Shown here piece after piece: positions 26,193 through 37,286 of a stretch of DNA of 64,000 nucleotides (within the stretch, counting starts at the first letter, position 1; the number at the start of each line of letters is the position of its first letter). The stretch is taken from the NCBI RefSeq assembly GCF_014845115.1, contig NZ_NKUI01000002.1, positions 20,670 to 84,669 on the forward strand, written 5' to 3'. Both the position numbers and the translations under genes were made by a program. This DNA is from Methylorubrum zatmanii. Lineage in GTDB: Bacteria; Pseudomonadota; Alphaproteobacteria; Rhizobiales; Beijerinckiaceae. The notes under the pieces were generated by a model. That model did not search any database. It was not told where the DNA came from and saw only the letters and a list, made by a program, of their open reading frames with translations.

Positions 26193-27326
26193 ATGTCCCG
26201 GCCGGACGAACTGGGTAAGGACGAGACCTCGATGCGCGGCCGGGCAATCATCGGGCTCTCCATTCTCGCGGTCCTGATCTTCCTGCTCTACGAACTGCGG
26301 GAGGTGATGCTGCCCTTCGTGGCGGGGCTGGCGCTCGCTTATCTGCTCGATCCGCTGGCCGACCGGCTGGAGCGGCTCGGCCTCGGGCGGCTCGCCGCGA
26401 CCCTGCTGATCCTGGCGGGCTTCGTGGTCGGCTTCGTGGTGCTGCTCATCATCGTGGTGCCGCTCGCCGCCAGCCAGATCGCCTCCCTCGTGAACGCCCT
26501 GCCGGCCATGGTCGCCCGGCTGCAGAGCATCCTCGTGGAGCGCGCCGGGCCGCTGCTGCAGCGGGTGGGCGGCGCCGAGGTCGTCAACGAGCTGCAATCC
26601 TCGGTCGGCACCCTGGTCGGCCAGGGCGGCACGTGGTTCCTGGCCTTCCTCAAGTCGCTCTGGACGGGGAGCCAGGCGCTCGTCTCCATCGCCTCGCTGC
26701 TCGTGGTCACCCCGGTCGTCGCCTTCTACGTGCTGCACGATTGGGACCGGATGATCGCCACCCTCGACGGTTGGGTGCCGCCGCGCCACCGCCCGACGGT
26801 GCGGCGGCTGGCCGGGGAGATCGACGGGGCCGTCACCGGCTTCGTGCGCGGGCAGAGCTTGGTCTGCCTGATCCTCGGCAGCTTCTACGCGGTCGGCCTG
26901 TTCCTGGTCGGGCTGAATTTCGGCGTGCTGATCGGGCTGATCTCGGGCTTTCTCACCTTCATCCCCTATGTCGGCACGCTCACCGGCTTCATGCTCTCCA
27001 TCGGCGTCGCCCTGGTGCAATGGTGGCCGAGCGGCGACTGGCTGCATATCGGCCTCACCCTCGGCGTGTTTCTGGTCGGGCAGTTCCTGGAAGGGAACGT
27101 CGTCTCGCCCAAGCTGGTGGGCGATTCGGTCGGCCTTCATCCGGTCTGGCTGATGTTCGCGCTGCTCGCCTTCGGCTCGCTGTTCGGTTTCCTCGGCCTC
27201 CTGCTCGCCGTGCCGGTCGCCGCCTCCATCGGCGTCGTGGTGCGCTTCGGCATCGAGCGCTACCTGGAAAGCCGGCTCTACCGCTCCGACGGGCCGGTGC
27301 TCATCACCGATGGAGAAGAGGTTTGA
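26193..27326 (+). CDS. AI-2E family transporter (PerM-like permease)
   Basis: 377 residues with about eight membrane segments and a large soluble loop. The family pattern is seen in LYELREVMLPFVAGLALAYLLDPLADRLE near the start, PVVAFYVLHDWDRM in the middle, and FIPYVGTLTGFMLS and GNVVSPKLVGDSVGLHPVWLMFAL toward the end. An in-frame ATG at residue 14 (MRGRAI) could be the true start. Some members export AI-2 and others act as Na+/H+ antiporters; the substrate is unknown here. It precedes hdaA by 129 bp, a linkage often seen in alphaproteobacteria. Confidence 0.9.
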   Translation: MSRPDELGKDETSMRGRAIIGLSILAVLIFLLYELREVMLPFVAGLALAYLLDPLADRLERLGLGRLAATLLILAGFVVGFVVLLIIVVPLAASQIASLVNALPAMVARLQSILVERAGPLLQRVGGAEVVNELQSSVGTLVGQGGTWFLAFLKSLWTGSQALVSIASLLVVTPVVAFYVLHDWDRMIATLDGWVPPRHRPTVRRLAGEIDGAVTGFVRGQSLVCLILGSFYAVGLFLVGLNFGVLIGLISGFLTFIPYVGTLTGFMLSIGVALVQWWPSGDWLHIGLTLGVFLVGQFLEGNVVSPKLVGDSVGLHPVWLMFALLAFGSLFGFLGLLLAVPVAASIGVVVRFGIERYLESRLYRSDGPVLITDGEEV

Positions 27327-27368
27327 CGTCGGCCGTTAGGAGAATCGCCGTCCGTCCGGTCTAAATGT

Positions 27369-27389
27369 CTCTCACGAAACTCCCGCTGC
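27369..27389 (+). repeat. 21-bp repeat, copy 1
   Basis: The 21 bases starting CTCTCACGAAACTCCCG recur exactly, in inverted orientation, at 32463-32483. A related inverted arm, CGGGAGTTTTGCGAG, lies about 40 bases downstream and allows a hairpin. It is in the hdaA 5' region. Confidence 0.7.
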
Positions 27390-27455
27390 GCTGTCGTGGC
27401 CAGAGGGGAAACGGTGCGTCCTCGGGAGTTTTGCGAGGCACTCTAAGAGGCCACC

Positions 27456-28184
27456 ATGCGCGATACCGCTCCCCCGAAGCAGCTCGCCTTCGACCTGCCC
27501 CTGGACCCGCGCTACGGCGCCGAGGATTTCCTGGTGAGTCCGTCGAACGAGGAGGCCTATGCCCTGATCGAGGCATGGCCGGACTGGCCGGACACCGTAT
27601 TCCTGCTGCGCGGCCCCGCCGGCAGCGGCAAGAGCCATCTCGCCTCGATCTGGGCGACGCGGGCCCAGGCCTGGACGGTCTCGGCGTCCGAGGTGAACGA
27701 CACCAACGTCGCGCATCTGATCTCCAACGGCGCCCTCGTCGTCGAGGATGTCGACCGCGAGGCCGGCCGTGACGAGGCGGCTCTGTTCCACCTGCTCAAC
27801 CTCGCCCGCGAGCGGCGCTTCCCCGTGCTGCTCACGGCCTCGGCGCCGGTCGATGCCTTCGGGCTGCGGGTGGCGGATCTGCGCTCGCGCCTGCGGCTGG
27901 CGCCGGGGGCGGAGATCGGTCCGCCGGACGACGCGCTGATGAAGGCGGTGATCGTCAAGCTGTTCGCCGACCGTCAGCTCGGGATCGATACCTCGGTGGT
28001 CGATGCCCTGGCGCTGCGCATCGACCGCTCGCTCGCCCGGGCCCGCGAGGTCGTGGCAGAGCTCGACCGCGACGCCCTCGGGCGCCGCCGCCGCATCACC
28101 CGGCCGCTCGCCCTCGCCGTGCTCGACCGCCTGGGAGAGGCCGGCGCGCCGGAGGAGGACACCGAGGACGACGCCGAGGCGTGA
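27456..28184 (+). CDS. hdaA: DnaA-related replication inhibitor HdaA
   Basis: 242 residues. It is a DnaA-like AAA+ protein lacking the C-terminal DNA-binding domain, as expected for HdaA, which with the sliding clamp promotes ATP hydrolysis by DnaA. A clamp-binding motif QLAFDL is at residues 9-14, Walker A is GPAGSGKSHL near residue 53, and the Walker B and sensor segments are ALVVEDVDRE and LLTASAPVDAF. It lies between a PerM-like permease and ppk, as in several alphaproteobacteria. Confidence 0.92.
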   Translation: MRDTAPPKQLAFDLPLDPRYGAEDFLVSPSNEEAYALIEAWPDWPDTVFLLRGPAGSGKSHLASIWATRAQAWTVSASEVNDTNVAHLISNGALVVEDVDREAGRDEAALFHLLNLARERRFPVLLTASAPVDAFGLRVADLRSRLRLAPGAEIGPPDDALMKAVIVKLFADRQLGIDTSVVDALALRIDRSLARAREVVAELDRDALGRRRRITRPLALAVLDRLGEAGAPEEDTEDDAEA

Positions 28185-28246
28185 GGACGGGAGGGCCGGC
28201 CCCGGTGGTTGAGACGCGGGCGAACGGCGTCACAGCCCTCGACCCA

Positions 28247-28264
28247 TTGTCACGAAACCGTCAA
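28247..28264 (+). promoter_or_regulatory. Pho box upstream of ppk
   Basis: TTGTCAC-GAAA-CCGTCAA matches the two 7-bp direct repeats (CTGTCAT-like) spaced by four A/T-rich bases that PhoB recognises. It lies 66 bp before the preferred TTG start of ppk and in the position of a -35 region; CATGAT at 28280-28285 could be the -10. Regulation by phosphate starvation is inferred. Confidence 0.6.
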
Positions 28265-28329
28265 ACAAGGGCGGCCGGCTCATGATAGGGAGCCCGCCTG
28301 TCCGGAGAGAGTGGAAGGGAGCCCGCGCG

Positions 28330-30696
28330 TTGTCGGAAGTGGAATCGGATATCGTCGCCCCGAACGCGGAGGTGGCCGAGGCCGAAGAAACCAGCCTTGC
28401 GACCGAGCGCGGCGTGCGCAGCGCCACCGCCCGCGCCCGCACGGCCCGCGCCGCCCGCATCCTCGCCGCCGAGAAGGCCGGCGAGAAGCCGGCCGAGCCC
28501 GACAATACGGGGGAGAGCGATGCGGCGGAGGCTGCCCGCGAGCCCGTGCTGGAAGCCGGCCGCTCCCTGCGGCACTCGCCCGAGCGTTTCGTGAACCGTG
28601 AGCTGTCCTGGCTCCAGTTCAACCGCCGGGTGCTGGAGGAATCCGCCAATCCCAACCATCCGCTGCTGGAGCAGCTCCGCTTCCTCTCGATCTCGGCCAA
28701 CAATCTGGACGAGTTCTTCATGGTGCGCGTCGCCGGCCTGCACGATCAGGTCCGCGCCGGCATCGTGGTGCCGTCGCAGGACGGGCTGACGCCCTCCGAG
28801 CAGCTGGCGCGGGTCGGCAACGAGGTCTCGCGCCTCGCCCTCGACCAGCAGGAGCGCTGGCGCGCCCTGCGGGAGGAGCTGAACGCGAACGGCATCCATC
28901 TCGCCGATCCGGCCGAGCTGTCGTCGGAGCATCTCGCTTGGCTCGACGACTATTTCCTCACCTACGTCTTCCCGGTGCTGACGCCGCTCGCCATCGATCC
29001 GGCCCATCCCTTTCCGTTCATCCCGAATCTCGGCTTCACCGTCGCGCTGATGATGGTGCGGCCTCGGGACGGGCGCACCCTGCGGGCCTTGATCCGCCTG
29101 CCCTCCCTGCTCGACCGCTTCGTGCGCCTGCCGGACGTGGAGGGCGACGGCACCGCCCGCTTCATCGCCATCGAGCAGGTGATCGCCAAATATGCGAGCC
29201 GGCTCTTTCCCGGCTACACGCTCAAAGGCCAAGGCGCCTTCCGCGTGGTGCGCGACTCCGACCTCGAAATCGAGGAGGAGGCGGAGGATCTCGTCCTGCA
29301 CTTCGAATCCGCGATCAAGCGCCGCCGCCGCGGCGTGGTGATCCGGCTGGAGATCGAGGCGGGCATGACGGAGGAGCTGCGCGCCTTCGTCGCCGACGAA
29401 CTGGAGATCGCCCCCGATTCCGTCTTCGTGGTCGAGGGGATGCTGGCGCTCAACGAGTTGTCGCAGATCGTCGGGATCGACCGGGCGGACCTGAAGTTCA
29501 AGCCCTACAATCCGCGCTTCCCCGAGCGGATCCGGGAATCCGGCGGCGACGTCTTCGCCGCGATCCGGCAGAAGGACTTCATCGTCCACCACCCCTACGA
29601 GTCGTTCGACTCGGTGGTGCAGTTCCTGTCCCAGGCCGCCCGCGACCCGAACGTGGTGGCGATCAAGCAGACGCTCTACAGGACCTCCTCGAACTCGCCG
29701 ATCGTCGCGGCTTTGGCCGAGGCGGCGGAGGCCGGCAAGTCGGTGACCGCGCTCGTCGAGCTGAAGGCCCGCTTCGACGAGGAGGCCAATATCCGCTGGG
29801 CGCGCAACCTGGAGAAGGCCGGCGCTCAGGTGGTGTTCGGCTTCGTCGAGCTGAAGACCCACGCCAAGCTGTCGATGGTGGTGCGCCGCGAGGGCGACCG
29901 CCTCGTCACCTACTGCCATGTCGGCACCGGCAACTACCACCCGATCACCGCGAAGATCTACACCGACCTGTCCTTCTTCACCGCCGACCCGGCCATCGCC
30001 CGGGACGTGTCGCGCATCTTCAACTTCATCACCGGCTATGCCGAGCCGGCGGAGCTGGAGCGCATGGCGGTCTCGCCGCTCACCCTCAAGCCGCGCCTGT
30101 TGCAGCATATCGAGGAGGAGATCGCTCACGCCAAGGCGGGGCGCCCGGCGGCGATCTGGATCAAATGCAACTCCCTGGTCGACGGCCAGATCATCGATGC
30201 GCTCTACGATGCCAGCCAGGAGGGGGTGCAGATCGATTGCATCGTCCGCGGCATCTGCTGCCTGCGGCCCGGGATCCCGGGCCTGTCCGACACGATCCGG
30301 GTCAAGTCCATCGTCGGGCGCTTCCTCGAGCACGAGCGCGTCTACGCCTTCGGCAACGGCGCCGGGCTGCCTCACCCGAAGGCCACGGTCTATATCTCCT
30401 CGGCCGATCTGATGCAGCGCAACCTCGACCGCCGGGTCGAAGCCCTGCTGCCGATCACCAACCCGACGGTGCATCAGCAGGTGCTCGACCAGATCATGCT
30501 GGCCAACCTGCTCGACAACCGGCAGAGCTGGCGTGTACTGGCATCGGGTGCGAGCGAGCGGATCAGCCCCGCCGACGGTGAGGAGCCGTTCAACGCGCAC
30601 AAGTACTTCATGACGAATCCGAGCCTGTCCGGGCGCGGGAAGTCGTCGAAGAAGTCGAGCCCGCGGGCCTTGAGCCGCCGGGCGCACCGGTCCTGA
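28330..30696 (+). CDS. ppk: Polyphosphate kinase 1
   Basis: 788 residues from a TTG at 28330. An in-frame ATG exists at 28282, but it would overlap the likely -10 region of the Pho-box promoter, while the TTG has GGAAGGGAG eight bases upstream; the choice is inference. About 75 Ala/Glu-rich residues precede the PPK1 core, which begins [22 protein letters not shown]. The phosphorylated His is in [10 protein letters not shown] near residue 530, and [16 protein letters not shown] and [13 protein letters not shown] are other family blocks. It makes polyphosphate from ATP. ppx follows 243 bp downstream. Confidence 0.95.
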   Translation: MSEVESDIVAPNAEVAEAEETSLATERGVRSATARARTARAARILAAEKAGEKPAEPDNTGESDAAEAAREPVLEAGRSLRHSPERFVNRELSWLQFNRRVLEESANPNHPLLEQLRFLSISANNLDEFFMVRVAGLHDQVRAGIVVPSQDGLTPSEQLARVGNEVSRLALDQQERWRALREELNANGIHLADPAELSSEHLAWLDDYFLTYVFPVLTPLAIDPAHPFPFIPNLGFTVALMMVRPRDGRTLRALIRLPSLLDRFVRLPDVEGDGTARFIAIEQVIAKYASRLFPGYTLKGQGAFRVVRDSDLEIEEEAEDLVLHFESAIKRRRRGVVIRLEIEAGMTEELRAFVADELEIAPDSVFVVEGMLALNELSQIVGIDRADLKFKPYNPRFPERIRESGGDVFAAIRQKDFIVHHPYESFDSVVQFLSQAARDPNVVAIKQTLYRTSSNSPIVAALAEAAEAGKSVTALVELKARFDEEANIRWARNLEKAGAQVVFGFVELKTHAKLSMVVRREGDRLVTYCHVGTGNYHPITAKIYTDLSFFTADPAIARDVSRIFNFITGYAEPAELERMAVSPLTLKPRLLQHIEEEIAHAKAGRPAAIWIKCNSLVDGQIIDALYDASQEGVQIDCIVRGICCLRPGIPGLSDTIRVKSIVGRFLEHERVYAFGNGAGLPHPKATVYISSADLMQRNLDRRVEALLPITNPTVHQQVLDQIMLANLLDNRQSWRVLASGASERISPADGEEPFNAHKYFMTNPSLSGRGKSSKKSSPRALSRRAHRS

Positions 30697-30938
30697 CGGC
30701 GCCCCGGCCCGTCACCATCGCGGGTGCTCCGTTCGCGGGGGCACCCCTGTCTCGATCGGCGGCCCCCGCGCGTCGCCGATCGCATCGCTCGACGGGAGAC
30801 GAGACGGGGCCGGCAGGCGTCCTCCGGGCGTTCCGGGCCCGGCTTCGGTCGGGATCCATGCCGCTTGGTACGAGGGACATGCATGGGCCCGACACGTTCC
30901 CACCTGATGCTTGCCCTTAAGCCGAACGGCCGGCCCTG

Positions 30939-32435
30939 ATGACGACCGCACCCACGCTCGCCCCCATCGCGATCATCGATATCGGCTCGAACTCCGTGCG
31001 GCTCGTCGCCTATGACGGGCTCCGGCGCGGGCCGACGCCGCTCTACAACGAGAAGGTCCTGTGCGGCCTCGGCCGCAGCGTCTTCTCCACGGGCCGCCTC
31101 AACGAGGATTCGGTGCAGCGGGCGCTCGCGGCCCTGCGCCGTTTCCGCGTCCTGTGCGACACGATGCGGATCGACCGCATCGTCGTGCTGGCGACCGCCG
31201 CCGCCCGGGACGCCGCCAACGGCCCGGCCTTTCTCGAGGCGGCGCGCGAGGCGCTCGGCCAGGAGATCCAGCTTCTCTCCGGGCGACGCGAGGCGGAACT
31301 GTCGGCGCTGGGCGTCGTCTCCGGTTTCTACTCGCCCGACGGCGTGGTCGGCGATCTCGGCGGCGGCTCGCTGGAACTCGTCGATGTCCACGGTACGACG
31401 GTGGGCCAGGGCGTGACCATGCCGCTCGGCGGGCTGGCGCTCCAGGATCTCTCCGAGAATTCGCCGAAGAAGGCGCGCAAGATCGCGCGGGAGCATCTGA
31501 AGAAGGCCGAGCCGCAGCTCGATACCCTGCGCGGGCGCACCTTCTACGCCGTGGGCGGCACGTGGCGGGCCCTGGCGCGGCTGCATCAGGCCGCCCGCGG
31601 CTACCCGCTCCACGTCATGCACGGCTACGCCGTGGAGCCGTCCGACGAGTTGAGCTTCCTCGAAATGGTCGAGGCGAGCGACGCCGCGACCCTGCAGGAG
31701 GTCGAGACCATCTCCGAGGCCCGCCGTCCGCTCCTCGCCTTCGGAGCCGTCGTCCTGGAAGAGATCATCCGCCTGGGCCGCCCCCGCGAGATCGCGATCT
31801 CCGCCTTCGGCGTGCGGGAGGGCTTGCTGTTCGAGCAGCTCGACCGCGACACCCGCGCCCTCGATCCGCTGATCGTCTCGGCGCAGGACCTGAACCTGCA
31901 GCGCGCCCGCTCCCCCGGCCATGGCGAGGAGCTGCGCGACTGGACCGACCACTTCATCGCGACCCTCGACGGCCCGGAGACCGCGGGCGAGCGCCGCCTG
32001 CGCCACGCCGCCTGCCTGCTCTCGGATATCGGCTGGCGGGCCCATCCCGATTACCGGGGCGAGCAGAGCCTCAACGTGATCGCCAACGCCGCCTTCGCCG
32101 GGATCGACCATCCCGGCCGCGCCTATCTCGCCCTGTCCGGCTTCTTCCGCCACGAGGGCGTGGCGCCGGAGCGGGCGAGCTCGACGCTGCGCAATCTGGC
32201 CGGGCCCCGCCTGTTCGACCGGGCCCGCCTCGTCGGCGCCCTGATGCGCGTCGCCTTCCCGGTTTCCGCCGGGATGGAGGGGCCGCTGAAGCGGATCCCG
32301 ATCGCGGTGGAGGACGGCAAGGTTGTGCTGCGCCTGCCCGCCGAACGGGCGGCGCTGAACGGCGAGCGCCTGCTGAACCGCGTCCGTGGCCTGGGGCGCG
32401 TGATCGGCCTCGACGGGCGGATCGAGATCGTCTGA
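30939..32435 (+). CDS. ppx: Exopolyphosphatase / Ppx-GppA phosphatase
   Basis: 498 residues. The ASKHA phosphatase N-terminus is AIIDIGSNSVRLVAYD; the second phosphate motif is GVVGDLGGGSLELVDV and the third YAVGGTWRALARLH. A C-terminal HD-like helical extension (HAACLLSDIGWRAHPDYRGE) is present, as in E. coli Ppx. It degrades polyphosphate made by the upstream ppk, on the same strand; the 243-bp gap has no clear terminator, so a joint transcript is possible. Confidence 0.93.
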   Translation: MTTAPTLAPIAIIDIGSNSVRLVAYDGLRRGPTPLYNEKVLCGLGRSVFSTGRLNEDSVQRALAALRRFRVLCDTMRIDRIVVLATAAARDAANGPAFLEAAREALGQEIQLLSGRREAELSALGVVSGFYSPDGVVGDLGGGSLELVDVHGTTVGQGVTMPLGGLALQDLSENSPKKARKIAREHLKKAEPQLDTLRGRTFYAVGGTWRALARLHQAARGYPLHVMHGYAVEPSDELSFLEMVEASDAATLQEVETISEARRPLLAFGAVVLEEIIRLGRPREIAISAFGVREGLLFEQLDRDTRALDPLIVSAQDLNLQRARSPGHGEELRDWTDHFIATLDGPETAGERRLRHAACLLSDIGWRAHPDYRGEQSLNVIANAAFAGIDHPGRAYLALSGFFRHEGVAPERASSTLRNLAGPRLFDRARLVGALMRVAFPVSAGMEGPLKRIPIAVEDGKVVLRLPAERAALNGERLLNRVRGLGRVIGLDGRIEIV

Positions 32436-32462
32436 TCGCGTATCCTCCCCGGCCGCGACGGT

Positions 32463-32483
32463 GCAGCGGGAGTTTCGTGAGAG
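32463..32483 (-). repeat. 21-bp repeat, copy 2 (inverted)
   Basis: Exact reverse complement of 27369-27389. It lies 27 bases after the ppx stop. The two copies bracket hdaA, ppk and ppx. Confidence 0.7.
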
Positions 32484-32487
32484 TCGC

Positions 32488-33060
32488 TCAGCCCGACAGG
32501 CGCGAATGGGCGATGGCGATCTCCTGCTCGGCATTGGCCATCAGATAGGAGATCCGGGCGGCGTCGAGATTGGCGTCGAGGAGGCGCTGGAGCAGGGCGG
32601 CTTCGGAGCCCGGTTTCTCGCTGTCGCTCGGCCTCGGCAGCAGGCGCAGAAGCAGTGGGCTGGAGATCTGCTCGCGCACCAGGCCCTTATGGCTGGCGAG
32701 GCGCCGCAAACGGCCGGCGAGGTCGCCCAGCTTCGCTTCCGGCAGATACTGGCGGGCGGAGGCGCGATTTCTGTCGGACAGGGGCAAGGTTGCAACCTTC
32801 GAGCGGTCAGGCTCGACGGCTACCCTCTGCTCCGTTCGTTTTTGTTTGAGAAAGACCGTTAACGATCTCTGGATCGCGAAAACGTGGTGGGCCTTGCGCC
32901 GGGATCGCGGTTCCTGTTCCCCGCGCTCCCGACGCGCCTGCAGCCGCTCGGCCCACTGAGCGTCACAGGATCGGCGCAGAGAACTGGTCCGCACCGCCCC
33001 GTCACTGCAGGCCCCGCCGCCACGCAGGCCCGAGAGGGCTCGCGAAACCATCGGGCGCAT
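32488..33060 (-). CDS. Hypothetical protein (uncertain)
   Basis: 190 residues on the minus strand, from an ATG with no good ribosome binding site. The first 70 residues are Arg-rich and may be untranslated. The C-terminal half is a plausible helical domain (RQYLPEAKLGDLAGRLRRLASHKGLVREQ, then EAALLQRLLDANLDAARISYLMANAEQEIAIAH). No family recognised. A true start further in is possible but no ATG/GTG with a good site is seen. Confidence 0.4.
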   Translation of the reverse strand: MRPMVSRALSGLRGGGACSDGAVRTSSLRRSCDAQWAERLQARRERGEQEPRSRRKAHHVFAIQRSLTVFLKQKRTEQRVAVEPDRSKVATLPLSDRNRASARQYLPEAKLGDLAGRLRRLASHKGLVREQISSPLLLRLLPRPSDSEKPGSEAALLQRLLDANLDAARISYLMANAEQEIAIAHSRLSG

Positions 33061-33157
33061 CGGCCGCGGGGAGGGGCCGATGTAGAGGTCCGGGCTGCCC
33101 TGGGCAACCGCGCAGCGGCTCTGCTTCGCGGTTGCGACGCTTGGTCCCGCGTTGTCT

Positions 33158-34810
<1,653 letters not shown>

Positions 34811-36793
34811 ATGAAGAAGAACAAGGTGATCACGGCCGACGAGGCGATCGCTCTGATCCGCGAGAACGATGTCCTGACCACCACCGGCTTCGTCCAGAGC
34901 TGCATCCCGGAGGCGCTGCACGCGGCCCTCGAGAAGCGCTTCGTCGAGACCGGCTCGCCCCGGGGCCTGACCCTGATCATGACCGCGGGCGCGGGCGACT
35001 CGAAAGGGCTCGGTACCGGCCGCCTGCACCATGACGGCCTGCTCTCGCGGGTCATCGCCGCCAATTTCGGGCGCATGCCCAAGGTCGCACAGGCCGCGCA
35101 GAACAACCTGATCCGCGGCTACAACCTGCCCCAGGGCGTAATCTCCCAGCTCTACCGGGCCTGCGCAGCGGGCCAGCCGGGCCTGTTCTCGAAGGTCGGC
35201 CTCAAGACCTATGTCGATCCGCGCCATGGCGGAGCCAAGGTCAACGAGGTGACGACGGAGGACATCGTCAAGCTCGTCGAGGTCGATGGCGAGGAATGGC
35301 TGTTCTACACCGCCACCAAGATCGACGTGGCCTTCATCCGCGCCACCTCTGCCGACCCGTCGGGCAACCTTTCCTTCGAGAAGGAGGCGCTTACCCTCGA
35401 TTGCCTCGCCCAGGCCATGGCCGCCCGCAACAATGGCGGCATCGTCATCGCCCAGGTCGAGCGCATCGTCGATGACGGCTATCTCCTGCCCAAGGACGTG
35501 CGCGTCCCCGGCATCCTCGTCGATTGCGTCGTCGTCGCCGAACCCGAGATGCACCGGATGAATTACGGCGTGATGTACGACGCCGCCCTCGCCGGCGAGA
35601 TCCGGGTGCCGGTCACCGGCATCAAGCGGATGGCGCTCAACGAGCGTAAGATCATCGCCCGCCGCGCCGCCTTCGAGCTGCCGCCGAACGGCGTGGTCAA
35701 TCTCGGCGTCGGCGCTCCCGAGGGCATCTCCTCCGTCGCCAACGAGGAGAAGATCACCCCCTACATCACCCTGACCACGGAGGCCGGGGCGGTCGGCGGC
35801 GTTCTGGCCTCCGGGTCGAGCTTCGGCGCGGCGACGAATGCCGACTGCATCATCGACCAGAACCAGATGTTCGACTTCTACGATGGCGGCGGCCTCGACA
35901 TGACCTGCCTCGGCATGGCCGAGTGCGATCGGGCCGGCAACGTCAACACCTCGAAATTCGGCGGCAAGCTCAACGGCTGCGGCGGCTTCATCAACATCTC
36001 GCAGAATGCCCGCTCGGTCGTCTTCGCCGGCACCTTCACCGCCGGCGGCCTGGAGATCGCGGTGCAGGACGGGCAGGTGAAGATCGTCACGGAGGGCCGG
36101 GCCCGGAAATTCGTCACCGAGGTTCAGCAGAACACCTTCTCGGGGCCCTACGCCGTCGAGCGCTCGCAGCCGGTGATCTACGTCACCGAACGCTGCGTCT
36201 TCCAGCTCACCAAGGAGGGGCTGGAACTGATCGAGGTGGCGCCGGGCATCGATATCGAGCGCGATATCCTGGCCCACATGGATTTCGCCCCGATCGTGCG
36301 CAATCCGGTGCCGATGGACCCGCGCATCTTCCGCGACGAGCCGATGGAGCTGCTCTCCGACCTGCTCAACCTCGATCTGAAGTCGCGCGTCAGCTACGAT
36401 GGCGAGCGCAACATCCTCTTCATCAACCTGGAAGGCTGGTACTGCCGGGTGAAGAGCGACATGGACGATCTGCGCATGACCATCGTCGAGGCCTGCCGCA
36501 AGGCCGGTCAGCGGGTCAACGCCGTGATCAACCACGACGGCTTCCGGCTCAACGAGAACCTCTACGACGACTATGCCGGGATGATTCAGTATCTCCAGGC
36601 GAACTACTACGCGACGACGACCCGCTACGCGACCAGCGCCTTCCTGCGCCTGAAGATGGAGGAGGCCCTGACCAAGCGCGGCGTGGCCCCCCACGTCTTC
36701 GAGCGCAAGGAGGAGGCCCAGGCCTTCCTCGGCACCACCGAGGACAAGAAGGCGCGCAAGATGATCTCGCCGGCGGTCGCCTCGGCGGCGTGA
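34811..36793 (+). CDS. Acyl-CoA:carboxylate CoA-transferase (YdiF/AcoT type)
   Basis: 660 residues from the ATG at 34811 (MKKNKVITADEAI), with GGAGGA and GGAGGAC upstream. It is a fused alpha-beta class I CoA-transferase. The N-terminal half has TTTGFVQSCIPEALHAAL, and the C-terminal half has the catalytic Glu in LTTEAGAVGG near residue 325. The C-terminal extension of about 130 residues (NILFINLEGWYCRVKSDMDDLRMTIVEACRK) is typical of the larger subgroup. Likely acceptors are acetate, propionate or a ketoacid; the upstream inverted repeat fits control by acyl-CoA status. Confidence 0.92.
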   Translation: MKKNKVITADEAIALIRENDVLTTTGFVQSCIPEALHAALEKRFVETGSPRGLTLIMTAGAGDSKGLGTGRLHHDGLLSRVIAANFGRMPKVAQAAQNNLIRGYNLPQGVISQLYRACAAGQPGLFSKVGLKTYVDPRHGGAKVNEVTTEDIVKLVEVDGEEWLFYTATKIDVAFIRATSADPSGNLSFEKEALTLDCLAQAMAARNNGGIVIAQVERIVDDGYLLPKDVRVPGILVDCVVVAEPEMHRMNYGVMYDAALAGEIRVPVTGIKRMALNERKIIARRAAFELPPNGVVNLGVGAPEGISSVANEEKITPYITLTTEAGAVGGVLASGSSFGAATNADCIIDQNQMFDFYDGGGLDMTCLGMAECDRAGNVNTSKFGGKLNGCGGFINISQNARSVVFAGTFTAGGLEIAVQDGQVKIVTEGRARKFVTEVQQNTFSGPYAVERSQPVIYVTERCVFQLTKEGLELIEVAPGIDIERDILAHMDFAPIVRNPVPMDPRIFRDEPMELLSDLLNLDLKSRVSYDGERNILFINLEGWYCRVKSDMDDLRMTIVEACRKAGQRVNAVINHDGFRLNENLYDDYAGMIQYLQANYYATTTRYATSAFLRLKMEEALTKRGVAPHVFERKEEAQAFLGTTEDKKARKMISPAVASAA

Positions 36794-37286
36794 TCCCCGC
36801 CTGCCGCGCGAGTCCGGCCATGCTTCCGACCGTGCCGGACCCGCGCGGCGCCCGGTCCGGGCGTGGATCGACCGGACCGTGATCCGATTTTCGGCTCGTC
36901 CCACCCACCTGGGTGCGGTGATCCGGGGACCGGCCGGCGCGGAGGCGTCGGGCGTCTTGGGTCCGTCATCCCAAATCCGGTTGCTCCCTTCGGGATGGCG
37001 GATTCGGGCTTCGCTCGAACGCTGCGCGGGCTTGCCGAGACGCAACCCGCCCCGATCAAGCGGATCCCGTATCAGGATGTTTTTTCCGCGGGGAATGACA
37101 TGGCTCGGCCGGCTGAATGGATGTGGCGGGCCAAGACCCTTTCCGATCTCCTCCAGTTCGGTTCGAACGGGTGCCCTGGTGACAAGTGACTGCGGGAGAA
37201 ACCGTCTTCGGTACGGATGAATATCGATTTCGCCGTTTGTTAACGCGGGGGCGGCACTGAGGCGTACCTGCCGCGGGGCGCCTCCG
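36794..37286 (+). other. 493-bp intergenic region before the chemoreceptor
   Basis: No credible gene. An imperfect stem (ATCCC near 36970, GGGAT near 36993) resembles degenerate dispersed palindromes. The last 60 bp are AT-richer and should include the chemoreceptor promoter. GCGCCTCCG precedes its ATG without a strong ribosome binding site. Confidence 0.5.

Noticed and set aside
32461..32959. Plus-strand ORFs of 133 and 129 residues after ppx
   Set aside because: They are opposite the minus-strand candidate, start in or near the 21-bp repeat and lack motifs; neither reads as a protein.
33104..33135. 9-bp inverted repeat after aspC as a terminator
   Set aside because: The stem is perfect but has no T-run on the relevant strand and a 14-base loop, so I only mention it with the gene.
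36863..37220. 108- and 113-residue plus-strand ORFs in the gap before the chemoreceptor
   Set aside because: They overlap each other in different frames, have no ribosome binding site and no recognisable domain.
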